A DNA stretch of 64,000 bases from a virus, in IMG/VR virus record IMGVR_UViG_3300032118_003132, positions 1 through 64,000 of that record. The stretch is one strand, 5' to 3'. The notes below the pieces were generated by a model that saw only the letters and a list, made by a program, of their open reading frames with translations, was not told where the DNA came from and searched no databases. Every line of letters starts with the position of its first letter. The stretch's first letter is position 1. Below, piece after piece: positions 8,068-15,846 of this stretch. Position numbers and translations under genes: made by a program.

Positions 8068-8496
8068 ATGAATATTACAGCATTCAATGGAGAGTACAGG
8101 TTCTTATCTAACTTTTATCCTTGCAAGATAAGAGTAAGAGGATTAATATATCCTTCTGCCGAGCACGCATATCAGGCATGCAAGACTTTGGATATGACTG
8201 AGCGTGAGAAGATACGTAAAGCAAGATCGGCTGGATCGGCTAAGAGACTTGGCAAGACTTTGACTATACGTCTAGACTGGGAAGATATCAAGATAGAGGT
8301 TATGAGAGCTATCTTAAAACAGAAATTCAATAGTCATCCTACGTTGAGAAAGTTATTATTAGATACTGATAATAGTAATATAATAGAAGTCAATGTCTGG
8401 AATGACACTTTCTGGGGAGAATGTAATGGTATAGGAGAAAATCATCTGGGAAAGCTATTGATGGAAGTGAGAGAATACGTGAGAACACAAGTTTAG
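8068..8496 (+). CDS. NADAR family protein (YbiA-like)
   Basis: 142 residues, close to the usual ~150 for the family. Diagnostic features: FNGEYRFLSNFYPC at the N-terminus, SAEHAYQACK with the conserved Glu (residue 32), and VNVWNDTFWGECNGIGENHLGKLL at the C-terminus. NADAR proteins are N-glycosidases acting on N-glycosidic bonds in NAD/ADP-ribose-linked compounds; YbiA acts on riboflavin intermediates and other members remove ADP-ribose from guanine. In this phage, three ADP-ribosyltransferase-like modules are encoded 3-6 kb upstream, so a role in reversing or protecting against ADP-ribosylation is attractive but inferred. Family call firm. Confidence 0.9.
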   Translation: MNITAFNGEYRFLSNFYPCKIRVRGLIYPSAEHAYQACKTLDMTEREKIRKARSAGSAKRLGKTLTIRLDWEDIKIEVMRAILKQKFNSHPTLRKLLLDTDNSNIIEVNVWNDTFWGECNGIGENHLGKLLMEVREYVRTQV

Positions 8497-8500
8497 TATT
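8487..8500 (+). promoter_or_regulatory. Recurrent ACAAGTTTAGTATT element, copy 4
   Basis: Overlaps the last codons (Q-V-stop) of the NADAR gene and lies 29 nt before the ATG at 8517. Same core and spacing as the other copies. Confidence 0.55.
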
Positions 8501-8516
8501 GTAAAGGCAAATTATC

Positions 8517-8732
8517 ATGAAAATTATTCTGTTGATTCTATCGATTTGTTTCCTTACATATCTATGGATTATATCTACCGAGATTTATCAATATATTACT
8601 TGGATCTATACTGGTATGATAGGGAGTGCAATGTTTTATATTCACTCTAAATGGGTGAATGATTTTATAGATAGTTTACAGAGAGATTCACCATCTTGGT
8701 ATTATGTGGAGAATGATATATGGTATTTCTAG
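8517..8732 (+). CDS. Small membrane protein
   Basis: 71 residues with AAAGG upstream. Two hydrophobic segments (IILLILSICFLTYLWII and YITWIYTGMIGSAMFYI) suggest two spans, followed by a soluble tail rich in Trp and Tyr. No family recognised. Confidence 0.55.
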   Translation: MKIILLILSICFLTYLWIISTEIYQYITWIYTGMIGSAMFYIHSKWVNDFIDSLQRDSPSWYYVENDIWYF

Positions 8733-8944
8733 ATAAATATGAAACTATGATACAAGAACTGCGTAAGATAAATACTGAGTTGTTTGGAGAATCTTCCAAA
8801 CCATCCTTTGCAGATAAAACCTTTACAATCATCTCATTAATTGCTTATACGATAGTCTGGTGGATACTGATGATACCTATTGCAATTGTGGGAGGTATCT
8901 TTAAAGCTATTAGAGATTTAATAGATAAAATGATTGAGGTGTAA
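8720..8944 (+). CDS. Small membrane protein
   Basis: 74 residues, overlapping the previous gene by 13 nt; GGAG lies just upstream. Residues ~1-35 are polar and helical (KYETMIQELRKINTELFG), followed by a membrane segment (IISLIAYTIVWWILMIPIAIVGGIF) and an amphipathic C-terminus. ATG codons at 8738 and 8748 are close alternatives. Function unknown. Confidence 0.5.
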   Translation: MVFLDKYETMIQELRKINTELFGESSKPSFADKTFTIISLIAYTIVWWILMIPIAIVGGIFKAIRDLIDKMIEV

Positions 8945-8963
8945 TACGAGTATTAGACATTTG

Positions 8964-9167
8964 ATGTCATTGTATGAGTACCTTGCATATATGTTTGTCA
9001 TACAAGTGGCAGACTTGTCTAATGATATAACTTATAATAAGGTCATTACTACTGATGACTTAACCGAGTTGTTGACGGACTTGAATACCAGTAAGCATAT
9101 TTTACAGGGTACTGGTTATGCAGTTATATCTAATACACTTATACTCAATACGGACTCTAAAATATGA
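8964..9167 (+). CDS. Small hypothetical protein
   Basis: 67 residues from the ATG at 8964; the frame is also open upstream to a TTG at 8934, and neither start has a clear ribosome-binding site. Sequence is polar and probably alpha/beta (DLTELLTDLNTSKHILQGTGYAVISNTLIL). The stop overlaps the next ATG (ATGA), supporting a real coupled gene. Confidence 0.5.
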   Translation: MSLYEYLAYMFVIQVADLSNDITYNKVITTDDLTELLTDLNTSKHILQGTGYAVISNTLILNTDSKI

Positions 9168-9367
9168 ATGATATAACTCACCAAATGTATGCAACAATAC
9201 AGACTCCTACTAAGGAGGCTATGGAAAAGTGTCTCCGGGAAGTATATCATTTTGTAGTTACAGATGAGAATCACGCAATAGAGACCACATTTGGCAATTG
9301 GGAAGGATGTTGGGAAGAGCACGATGGTCAGTTCTATGCTATGCTATTCAAAAGGGTGCAAGTTTAA
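9164..9367 (+). CDS. Small hypothetical protein
   Basis: 67 residues, ATGA overlap with the upstream stop. It has a helix (TPTKEAMEKCLREVYHFVV), then an acidic and Trp-rich part (TTFGNWEGCWEEHDGQFYAML). It ends in V-Q-V-stop, where the stop lies inside a copy of the recurrent motif. No family recognised. Confidence 0.5.
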   Translation: MNDITHQMYATIQTPTKEAMEKCLREVYHFVVTDENHAIETTFGNWEGCWEEHDGQFYAMLFKRVQV

Positions 9368-9370
9368 TAT
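9358..9370 (+). promoter_or_regulatory. Recurrent motif, variant copy 5 (GCAAGTTTAATAT)
   Basis: One mismatch in the core (TAATATATT in place of TAGTATATT), 26 nt before the ATG at 9385. Position relative to the next gene matches the other copies. Confidence 0.45.
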
Positions 9371-9384
9371 ATTAGAAGGCTAAA

Positions 9385-9576
9385 ATGAACCTAATGATAT
9401 TTGTGTTAATTTTAATTATACTTATATTATTGATTACTATAGGTTTATTGAGATTTCGACAGCGAGAACTTATTAATGAAATCCAAGTTCTAAAACAATG
9501 TCGTAGTGAATTGGAAAAAGATAATTGGGAAGAAATAAGTATATTCTTGACTGATAATAGAGAGGTCGGGAAATGA
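9385..9576 (+). CDS. Small membrane-anchored coiled-coil protein
   Basis: 63 residues with AGAAGG upstream. An N-terminal span (LMIFVLILIILILLITIGLL) is followed by a charged helix with heptad-like spacing (RQRELINEIQVLKQCRSELEKD). The shape resembles inner-membrane spanins, but no outer-membrane partner is nearby and the endolysin lies far away, so I do not assign lysis. Overlaps the next ATG by 4 nt. Confidence 0.5.
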   Translation: MNLMIFVLILIILILLITIGLLRFRQRELINEIQVLKQCRSELEKDNWEEISIFLTDNREVGK

Positions 9577-9905
9577 AAGCCAAAGAGTATGCTCAGAGAA
9601 TTACTCATAGTATACAGTTGCCTGGTACAGAATTCGATAAAGTAATATACTCTGTAATTCAGGATTTATTTGGAGAGATAGTTACTCTTGTTAAAATAAG
9701 ACATTGTGGGTGTGACTCTGCCTATACTGCTGTATTCGATGAGATAGATAATAAATGGATAACTATCTGTCGAATAGTAAATGAGCAATGCAATAATACT
9801 ATTATTAGACCTATTGGCTTCCGAGAACTTGCATTTCACATAGCAGATAAAGCAGGTATGTGGCAGATGAGAATGGCATGGAAACCCAAAAGGATATCTG
9901 TATGA
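9573..9905 (+). CDS. Conserved hypothetical phage protein
   Basis: 110 residues, ATGA overlap with the upstream gene. The middle part (IRHCGCDSAYTAVFDEIDNKWITICRIV) follows the pattern R-x-G-C-x-x-D-x-A-x-x-A-x-F-D-E-x-x-x-K-W seen in small phage proteins of unknown function. The C-terminus (GFRELAFHIADKAGMW) looks helical. No catalytic motif visible. Confidence 0.6.
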   Translation: MKAKEYAQRITHSIQLPGTEFDKVIYSVIQDLFGEIVTLVKIRHCGCDSAYTAVFDEIDNKWITICRIVNEQCNNTIIRPIGFRELAFHIADKAGMWQMRMAWKPKRISV

Positions 9906-10162
9906 GTACAACAATACCTATTATGTCTAATCCACTCCCTAAACATATCATACCACATCTAAGAATATATAAACGTAGACATAAGGATGGTGGTTCTTTA
10001 TATCTTGTTCTGATACAAGGTAGTATTGCATATAGCACCATAAGAGTTTGTATAAATTATGCAAAGAGCATTAAGGATTGGGATGCTGTAATGATTGGAA
10101 ATCTTATGATGAGATTAAGTCATGAACAGAAGAGACAGGTTCTATTGAAACTTGGAGAATAA
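9902..10162 (+). CDS. Small hypothetical protein
   Basis: 86 residues from the ATG at 9902, which overlaps the upstream stop (ATGA). A longer frame to 9860 would run inside the previous gene. Basic and helical at the C-terminus (MMRLSHEQKRQVLLKLGE), with a strand-rich middle (GGSLYLVLIQGSIAYSTIRV). Function unknown. Confidence 0.55.
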   Translation: MSTTIPIMSNPLPKHIIPHLRIYKRRHKDGGSLYLVLIQGSIAYSTIRVCINYAKSIKDWDAVMIGNLMMRLSHEQKRQVLLKLGE

Positions 10163-10163
10163 A

Positions 10164-10484
10164 ATGCCAACATTACCTTTAAGTTCAGAGGATATTGAGA
10201 AAGATAATATTGAGCATGTCAAACAGGCATATGCCGAACATCAGAGAGTACAGAACCTCCCTGCGGTGGAAGTAAAAATTATAGAAGATAATGTGAAATA
10301 CACTATCACTATACAGATAGATGGAAATAAATTGATACTTAAACCTAATCAGGCTCTAGATTTATCTATAAAATTACGACAAGCATGGAATAATTTGCGT
10401 GAGCATAATAAAAAGCAATTTAAGAAATATCATGGTAGAGCAAAAGGAGATAATAATGAAAAGGATAGAGATAACAGTCAATGA
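10164..10484 (+). CDS. Small hypothetical protein
   Basis: 106 residues from the ATG at 10164 with TTGGAG upstream. The central part (VEVKIIEDNVKYTITIQIDGNKLILKPNQALDLSIKLRQAW) is a beta-hairpin-like fold plus helix. The C-terminus is lysine/asparagine-rich. No family recognised. Confidence 0.55.
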   Translation: MPTLPLSSEDIEKDNIEHVKQAYAEHQRVQNLPAVEVKIIEDNVKYTITIQIDGNKLILKPNQALDLSIKLRQAWNNLREHNKKQFKKYHGRAKGDNNEKDRDNSQ

Positions 10485-10677
10485 TAATACGAAACAGACT
10501 GATATAGATTATCTTGCAAATAAGATAACTGAACTGTTAGATGATCAGGGTATAACTGGAGTTATCTTAGTACATGTTGCAGAAGATAAAAAACTAAATG
10601 CACCCATCTATGGTAATGTCGCCAAATTTCCTCATGTTCCTCCTCCACCTTCCATTCTACCAGAAGGGAAATTCTAA
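10456..10677 (+). CDS. Small hypothetical protein
   Basis: 73 residues. The ATG at 10456 has AAAAGGAG at ~10441-10448, a much better site than upstream in-frame starts. Overlaps the previous gene by 29 nt. It has an N-terminal beta strand, a helix (DIDYLANKITELLDDQG) and a proline-rich tail (FPHVPPPPSILPEG) that may bind a partner. Confidence 0.55.
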   Translation: MKRIEITVNDNTKQTDIDYLANKITELLDDQGITGVILVHVAEDKKLNAPIYGNVAKFPHVPPPPSILPEGKF

Positions 10678-10910
10678 TGGAAAAGTATAATGTCACGATA
10701 ATTCTCTACACGAGAGAAGGGGAAGTCATTGCCAAGTCTCAGGAGATGGATGAGGATAGACTAAAAGAACTGCGTGATAGTTTGGGTTATAAGTTGGTTA
10801 GTCCTAGTTATTATCTGGATCTGGATACTAACTCTGGCTTTATATTAGTTCCCCATGATATATTAATAAATTCAGTTATTGATGTTAAAGTAGAGAAAAT
10901 TATATCATGA
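10677..10910 (+). CDS. Small hypothetical protein
   Basis: 77 residues; the ATG shares its first base with the upstream stop and GAAGGGAA precedes it. Predicted alpha/beta (YNVTIILYTREGEVIAKS; DRLKELRDSLGY). It overlaps the HAD hydrolase start by 4 nt (ATGA), so the two are translationally coupled. Confidence 0.55.
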   Translation: MEKYNVTIILYTREGEVIAKSQEMDEDRLKELRDSLGYKLVSPSYYLDLDTNSGFILVPHDILINSVIDVKVEKIIS

Positions 10911-11305
10911 CCTGGATAGAATCCCGTAAGACCGTCTGTGTGGACTTTGACGGTGTATTAAATGACTATCGAGGGTATGTTGAAGGGCATACATATCCAC
11001 TAAATCAGACTGGAATTGAATTCCTTAGACAATTGAAAGAGATAGGTTTCAGAGTTGTTGTCTTATCTAGTGCCAGACTTGCGGATATAGAGAGAGCATT
11101 GCATGACGCATACTTAGATGATGTTGTAGATCAGATAACGAATGTCAAGGTGCCAGCAATAGCATATATTGATGATAGAGCCATAACTTTCAGAGGAGAT
11201 TTCCAAGAAACATTAAGAGAGTTGATGAATTTCAAGGCGTGGTGGGAGGACGAAAATCATGTAGAAACTCACGGATTCTCAGATAAATCATCTAAAAAGG
11301 AGTAA
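10907..11305 (+). CDS. HAD-superfamily hydrolase
   Basis: 132 residues, a compact phage-type HAD phosphatase. Motif I is VDFDGVLND (residues ~12-20, nucleophile Asp in DFDG), motif II is VLSSAR (~53-58), and the acidic motif is YIDDRAI (~87-93). The family removes phosphate from small molecules or nucleotides. The gene sits directly before a thymidylate-synthase-family gene, so a job in nucleotide metabolism is likely but not shown. Fold assignment is confident, substrate unknown. Confidence 0.85.
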   Translation: MTWIESRKTVCVDFDGVLNDYRGYVEGHTYPLNQTGIEFLRQLKEIGFRVVVLSSARLADIERALHDAYLDDVVDQITNVKVPAIAYIDDRAITFRGDFQETLRELMNFKAWWEDENHVETHGFSDKSSKKE

Positions 11306-11308
11306 AAT

Positions 11309-12430
11309 ATGCCATTTCTTAACAGTTATGACTTTCAGACTGCATTTATTACATTGCTAGGAGAGTTGGTAGAGAATGGTCAGGACGTGGAGGTAAGAGG
11401 CAAGAAGACTAAAGAATTGCTCTCTTGCCATATCTCCATTGCTAATCCTCTACAACTCTGTTACTTTGTACCATTCCGCAAGGATAATATCTTCGCACGC
11501 ATAGCAGAGACATTGTGGGTTTTGCAAGGGAGGAATGATATAGAGTGGTTGAGTTATTATTTACCGAGGGCTAAAGATTATTCTGATGATGGCAATACCT
11601 GGAGGGCAGGATATGGTAAACGTCTGCGCAGGTGGCAATTAGATTCTGGTGATCCCATATTCGGTGGTAGTATATTAGATGAATACGACCAACTATCAGT
11701 GGCAATCAAAAAGTTGCAGATAAATCCATATACTCGTCAGGCAGTCATGTCCATATGGAGACCAGATGAGGATAATAAATCTTCTCTAGATATCCCATGT
11801 AACAATTGGCTGCATTTCATCCTGCGAGACTTTGGTATTACCAGGTTTGCATTCTTGTTGGTGGCACAGCGGTCAGCCGATATCTTTTGGGGTTGGAGCA
11901 ACATCAATGCCTTTGAGTGGTCTATACTTTTGCAGATGATGGCTTTCTGGACAAACTCTGAGGTTGGAAAAATAGATTGGCTCGTGACCTCTATGCATAT
12001 GTACGAGCACCATTATGAGACTGCTAATAAGATTCTGGAGACATATCCTAAAACATACAGTAGTTCTGATATAAACTTTGTGCCTCCAAAGTTCTCTACT
12101 GAGTTTGATTTACTAACCAGTAAACTGCAAAAATTGATGCAGGTCGAGACTATATTTAGGAATTCAGTTCCTGATGATGTGCCGACTCATGAGTGGACAG
12201 GAGATGATTTGCTAGATACCTTCCTGCATATGCTCTTGATTTACATCAAGTTGCAGCAGAATTCCAGTACCTGGCTATTATCACATTTGCTTGGAGAGAT
12301 GGATGAGTCTGAATATAAATATGCAGCGATGTTACATGTAGCAAGACAGAGAAAAGACCTGTTTACATGTATTCCAGAGAGTAATAAATACATTGATTTG
12401 GTAAAGTCTGTTATTTTGTCTGAGAATTAA
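11309..12430 (+). CDS. Thymidylate synthase family enzyme; possible dUMP hydroxymethylase
   Basis: 373 residues, ribosome-binding site AAAGGAGT. Family motifs: AGYGKRLRRW (100-109), catalytic cysteine in DIPCNNW (C164), phosphate-binding QRSAD (187-191), SNINAFEWS (197-205) and a His/Tyr-rich SMHMYEHHY. The C-terminal third has no obvious counterpart in ordinary ThyA, which is ~264 residues. Enzymes of this fold either methylate dUMP (thymidylate synthase) or add hydroxymethyl to dUMP or dCMP. Because the phage also encodes a 5-hmdU-DNA-kinase-like protein, its helical partner and a DNA transferase, I favour dUMP hydroxymethylase; sequence alone does not decide it. Confidence 0.8.
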   Translation: MPFLNSYDFQTAFITLLGELVENGQDVEVRGKKTKELLSCHISIANPLQLCYFVPFRKDNIFARIAETLWVLQGRNDIEWLSYYLPRAKDYSDDGNTWRAGYGKRLRRWQLDSGDPIFGGSILDEYDQLSVAIKKLQINPYTRQAVMSIWRPDEDNKSSLDIPCNNWLHFILRDFGITRFAFLLVAQRSADIFWGWSNINAFEWSILLQMMAFWTNSEVGKIDWLVTSMHMYEHHYETANKILETYPKTYSSSDINFVPPKFSTEFDLLTSKLQKLMQVETIFRNSVPDDVPTHEWTGDDLLDTFLHMLLIYIKLQQNSSTWLLSHLLGEMDESEYKYAAMLHVARQRKDLFTCIPESNKYIDLVKSVILSEN

Positions 12431-12513
12431 AGATATTTGTTATCCCATCTACATTGTACACTTACACAATCGACCGCTGTGTAATTGGTAACTCGATAAG
12501 TATATATTATAGT

Positions 12514-12625
12514 TAAGTACTTAAGTACCTTACCATTCAACCATTCAGTGGTTGAGTACTTCACCACTCGAGTGCTCGAGAACTCGAGTCCTTGAGTTGT
12601 TAAGTAATAATGTATTAATGTATAA
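12514..12625. repeat. Degenerate 8-bp tandem array (14 units) in an intergenic gap
   Basis: The 230-bp gap between the thymidylate-synthase-like gene and the portal gene holds 14 consecutive 8-mers in one register, for example TAAGTACT, TAAGTACC, CAACCATT, GAGTACTT, GAGTGCTC, GAGAACTC, GAGTCCTT, GAGTTGTT. Most have A at position 2 and many end in CTT, CTC or GTT. Several neighbours form palindromes (CACTCGAGTG, CTCGAG) or hairpins (CAACCA-TTCAG-TGGTTG). The rest of the gap (12431-12513, 12626-12660) shows no gene or terminator. It could be a protein-binding array, origin or leader; no function is established. Confidence 0.6.
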
Positions 12626-12660
12626 AGAGAAACAGACATTCGCTCTGGGACATAAGACTT

Positions 12661-14643
12661 ATGAGTTTATTCAATAGAATCAATAGAGGGATTAGGATAG
12701 GTTTAAGAGCATTCCAGAATGTTCCAGATATGGATTTAGTTGCTAAACAATTAGATATCGCTATTGCCTCGGGTGCTCTTCCAGTTATAGAGGAGAAAGA
12801 GAAACCTATCTCCCAACTCGATATTAGAAGTACTGATAGAGATATGACGTTGAGTATGGCTTATGGCTCTCTTAGGGCATTCTTTTCTCATCATCCTATA
12901 GGTATCACACCTTACGGTACACCAGGGAGAGATACATATCTTTCTGAGTTTTGGAGATCTGAGCCAATATTGGCTGGTGCGGTCTATTCCATGTCTGCTA
13001 AAATGTCATCTCTTAGTTGGATTATGAGTGGTCCTAGATTAAAGGCTCTGAAGGCTGCTAGGTTGCTTGCCAGAGCTGCTCATATGGGAGGTCAGGATTG
13101 GGGTGGTTTCCTGTCTCCTTCAGCACAGGATTGGTATGCAACTAATAACGGAATATTCTGGGAGACTGCTAGAGATAATATTGGTCTTGGAAATCTCAAT
13201 AATCTGGCTGGTCCTCTGGCAGATATAGGACATATTGACTCTTTATGTTGTACCCTGACTGGTAATACTGATCTGCCAATGCTATATGTCTCAGAGATAT
13301 CTGGACAGACTCTTAGGTTCAGAGAGGGTGAGTATATCCATTTTGCATCTCTTCCTAGTGCACGTGAGCAATATCTTGGCATAGGTTTCTGTGCTGTTGA
13401 CAGAGCATATAGAGCTGCTAAATTGATAATGGGTCTTCATGATTACGATGCAGAAAAATTAGCCAATCTTCCTCCTGAGGGTATAGCAACAGTCACTGGT
13501 CTGACCATGGATGAGTTTATGGATGCTCTTAGACTTTGGAAATTGCAAAGAGAGAAGGATAATTCCCTCACGTTTCCTCAGATATTGTGGCTCATTGGTT
13601 CACAACCAAACACAGAAGTCAAGGTTGCGATTGAAGGATTTTCTCAAATTCCTGAGAGCTTTGACAGAGACAGTGTTATGAGCCATTATATTTCCACTCT
13701 TGCTTTGGACTTTGGTGTAGATGCTAGAGAGTTTTGGCCAATAAGCTCGGGTGCTTTGGGAACAGCATCTGAATCCGAGATTCAGCACCTTAAGGCTAAA
13801 GGCAAAGGTCCAGGAGAGTTTATATCTACTTCTGAGAGAATGATTAATGGGGAACTGCCAGAGGGTGTGGACTTTGCATATGATACTCAGGATATCGAGG
13901 AAGACCAGAATGCTGCCACAGTTGCAAAAGCCTGGGTAGATGTATATTATCCTCTGTATCAAGGCACTCCTGCCGGCAAGACTGGTCAAGGTGTCTCACA
14001 ACCTGAGCAGAAAGAAACTCCTGCAAGAACTGCCGAGACGGATTTCCAAAAACCTCCTAAGAATGGTATGATAGGAGACCAACAACCTAAGAATCCTCAG
14101 GAGAAACCTGGTGGGTTCCCCACAGGAATGCCTGGTAACTTTGGTGCTCCTCAAGTAGAGCAACTTATTACCAAAGACCAAATGATTCGACTTTTAGTAG
14201 ATAAACGAGTATTGCCAGAATACATGATTAATGATGAGCGAATTAGTGTGTATGATTATGAGGTTCATCTTACTAAGGAGAATAAGGAAGATGATGCTAA
14301 GTTTGTGTGGAGTAAGGGAGTTCTGAAAGAGGTGCGACTCTCTCCCATTGTTATATATTCCAAGCCGACCGACCAGTCAATACCCGAGGTAGAGCCAGCT
14401 TTGGAAATTCAGACTTCTGAGGATAAAGTCTTAGAGTATCTCAAACAGAAGGAAAATGAGATCTTTGAGTCTAAACGTGATATAACTGGCAAACCTATTC
14501 CTGAAGGGGAAGTAGTTAGGGGAGCCTCTGTGACCAAAGTTACTATCCGTGATGAGATTAATCGATGGCGTGCACATCCCGTACTTTCTCTATATGTTCC
14601 CACAACCGAGGAACTAGAAAAGCTATTGGGAGGTGCCAAATGA
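12661..14643 (+). CDS. Portal protein
   Basis: 660 residues; forms the dodecameric ring at the capsid vertex through which DNA enters. Recognised from the pattern of the central part: RSEPILAGAVYSMSAKMSSL, FREGEYIHFASLP, YLGIGFCAVDRAYRAAKLIMGL, and the segment SHYISTLALDFGVDAREFWPI with its SESEIQHLKAKGKG continuation. The C-terminal ~170 residues are a low-complexity Pro/Gln/Glu-rich linker and an extra domain. There is no obvious ribosome-binding site near the ATG; the CTCTGGGA upstream is weak. Followed directly by a GIY-YIG gene overlapping its stop. Confidence 0.85.
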   Translation: MSLFNRINRGIRIGLRAFQNVPDMDLVAKQLDIAIASGALPVIEEKEKPISQLDIRSTDRDMTLSMAYGSLRAFFSHHPIGITPYGTPGRDTYLSEFWRSEPILAGAVYSMSAKMSSLSWIMSGPRLKALKAARLLARAAHMGGQDWGGFLSPSAQDWYATNNGIFWETARDNIGLGNLNNLAGPLADIGHIDSLCCTLTGNTDLPMLYVSEISGQTLRFREGEYIHFASLPSAREQYLGIGFCAVDRAYRAAKLIMGLHDYDAEKLANLPPEGIATVTGLTMDEFMDALRLWKLQREKDNSLTFPQILWLIGSQPNTEVKVAIEGFSQIPESFDRDSVMSHYISTLALDFGVDAREFWPISSGALGTASESEIQHLKAKGKGPGEFISTSERMINGELPEGVDFAYDTQDIEEDQNAATVAKAWVDVYYPLYQGTPAGKTGQGVSQPEQKETPARTAETDFQKPPKNGMIGDQQPKNPQEKPGGFPTGMPGNFGAPQVEQLITKDQMIRLLVDKRVLPEYMINDERISVYDYEVHLTKENKEDDAKFVWSKGVLKEVRLSPIVIYSKPTDQSIPEVEPALEIQTSEDKVLEYLKQKENEIFESKRDITGKPIPEGEVVRGASVTKVTIRDEINRWRAHPVLSLYVPTTEELEKLLGGAK

Positions 14644-15233
14644 CTTGTGGTGTATATCAAATACAAAATGTTATTAATTATCATAGATATATAGGTTCTT
14701 CTATAAATATAGAAGGTCGAATTAGTGGTCATTCCAGAGGGTTGGAAAGAAATTGTCACAGCAATATGCATTTACAGAGAGCTTTCAATAAATATGGAGA
14801 AGATAGTTTTGAATATGATATATTGATGATTTGTGATTTGAACATGTTGAGTTGGTATGAGCAAAGATGTTTAGATAAGTTTAAACCTGAATATAATATT
14901 GCTACAGACACTATTTCTCCAATGAGAGGAAAGAAATTTTCAGAAAAATATAGAAATAAAATATCTAAATCATTAATTGGCAATAAGAATATGCTAGGAC
15001 ATAGACATACTGAAGAGTCTAGGAAAAAGATGTCTGAAGTTCAGAAAGGTCATCCACCGAGTAATAATAAGGGGGGTTTTACAGGGCATAAGCATAATGA
15101 TGAAACTAAGAAAAAATTATCATTAATGAAAATAGGACATATACATAGTGATGAAACTAAGAAGAAAATATCTGAAGCCAGGAAACACTATTGGATAAAA
15201 AGAAATAATGGAAAACTATTAGGAGGTAAGTAA
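14640..15233 (+). CDS. Free-standing GIY-YIG homing endonuclease with NUMOD3 repeats
   Basis: 197 residues from the ATG overlapping the portal stop (ATGA), with GGGAGG upstream. N-terminal GIY-YIG nuclease: GVYQI and YIGSS, conserved R in GRISGH, N in FNKYGEDSF and catalytic E in WYEQRCLDKF. The C-terminus carries several NUMOD3-type DNA-binding repeats (HTEESRKKMSEVQKG, HNDETKKKLSLMKIG, HSDETKKKISEARKH). It is very AT-rich compared with its neighbours, as expected for a selfish insert between two virion genes. One of three such genes in the window. Confidence 0.9.
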   Translation: MTCGVYQIQNVINYHRYIGSSINIEGRISGHSRGLERNCHSNMHLQRAFNKYGEDSFEYDILMICDLNMLSWYEQRCLDKFKPEYNIATDTISPMRGKKFSEKYRNKISKSLIGNKNMLGHRHTEESRKKMSEVQKGHPPSNNKGGFTGHKHNDETKKKLSLMKIGHIHSDETKKKISEARKHYWIKRNNGKLLGGK

Positions 15234-15234
15234 T

Positions 15235-15690
15235 ATGCCATCAGCAGCGGAGATTTATCTAGAAAGAATATGGAAAAAATTAGGGGGTATCGGAGGTATG
15301 AGTTCATTATCCGTTGAAGATATATTGACTGAAACATTGGTCATAACTACAACAGGTGGTGCAGGTGTGGCAACTGGAAATAGAATAATGACTTTGACAC
15401 CTGTTGGTTTCTTATTGGATGTGCGTTTGAATTATCATGCAAGTTGTCCTGCCACAGCAGATGTGACAATTTCAGATCCGATTTTTGGAAATATTATGGT
15501 TAAGAGTAATAATGCAACAAGTATATGGCTTGCTCCTCGTATTGCTACAGTAGACGTTGCAGCTGCTGTAACAGGTTTATATGATTTAATTCCGTTGAAT
15601 GCACCATTGACAGTCAGTATTGTTCAGGCAAATGCATTGGCATCATGTTTAGTGGTAATAATTCGTTGGATATCTGTAAAGGAGAATTAA
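15235..15690 (+). CDS. Putative virion protein
   Basis: 151 residues, ribosome-binding site AGGAGGT. Ala/Thr/Val-rich beta protein without signal peptide (TLVITTTGGAGVATGNRIMTLTPVGFLLDVRL). The C-terminal ~40 residues (AAVTGLYDLIPLNAPLTVSIVQANALASCLVVIIRW) are repeated in the short gene just downstream. Location between portal and tail-spike-like genes suggests a head or fibre-associated structural role. Family not recognised. Confidence 0.65.
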   Translation: MPSAAEIYLERIWKKLGGIGGMSSLSVEDILTETLVITTTGGAGVATGNRIMTLTPVGFLLDVRLNYHASCPATADVTISDPIFGNIMVKSNNATSIWLAPRIATVDVAAAVTGLYDLIPLNAPLTVSIVQANALASCLVVIIRWISVKEN

Positions 15691-15694
15691 TATT

Positions 15695-15844
15695 ATGCAT
15701 AACTGTCATAAGAAAGACGCAGCTGGTGCAGCCACGGGATTATATGACTTATTCCCTCTGAATGGCTCGATAACCATGACGGTCACATTGAGCAATGCTT
15801 TGACTGCCGCATTGGTCTGCACGCTCAGATATTTGCAGTTATAG
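15695..15844 (+). CDS. Mini-gene duplicating the C-terminus of the upstream protein
   Basis: 49 residues behind AAAGGAGAA. AAGAATGLYDLFPLNGSITM and LSNALTAALVCTLRY align with the last ~40 residues of the preceding gene, so it is a partial tandem duplicate, too short to hold a full domain. It has a clean start and stop and may still be translated. It could also be a decaying remnant. Confidence 0.5.
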   Translation: MHNCHKKDAAGAATGLYDLFPLNGSITMTVTLSNALTAALVCTLRYLQL

Positions 15845-15846
15845 CC

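Noticed and set aside
12514-12625. CRISPR array
   Set aside because: Units are 8 bp, degenerate and without spacers.
12427-12639. 70-codon minus-strand frame covering the 8-bp array
   Set aside because: Low complexity and overlapping an array whose 8-bp period does not keep codon phase; no start signal.
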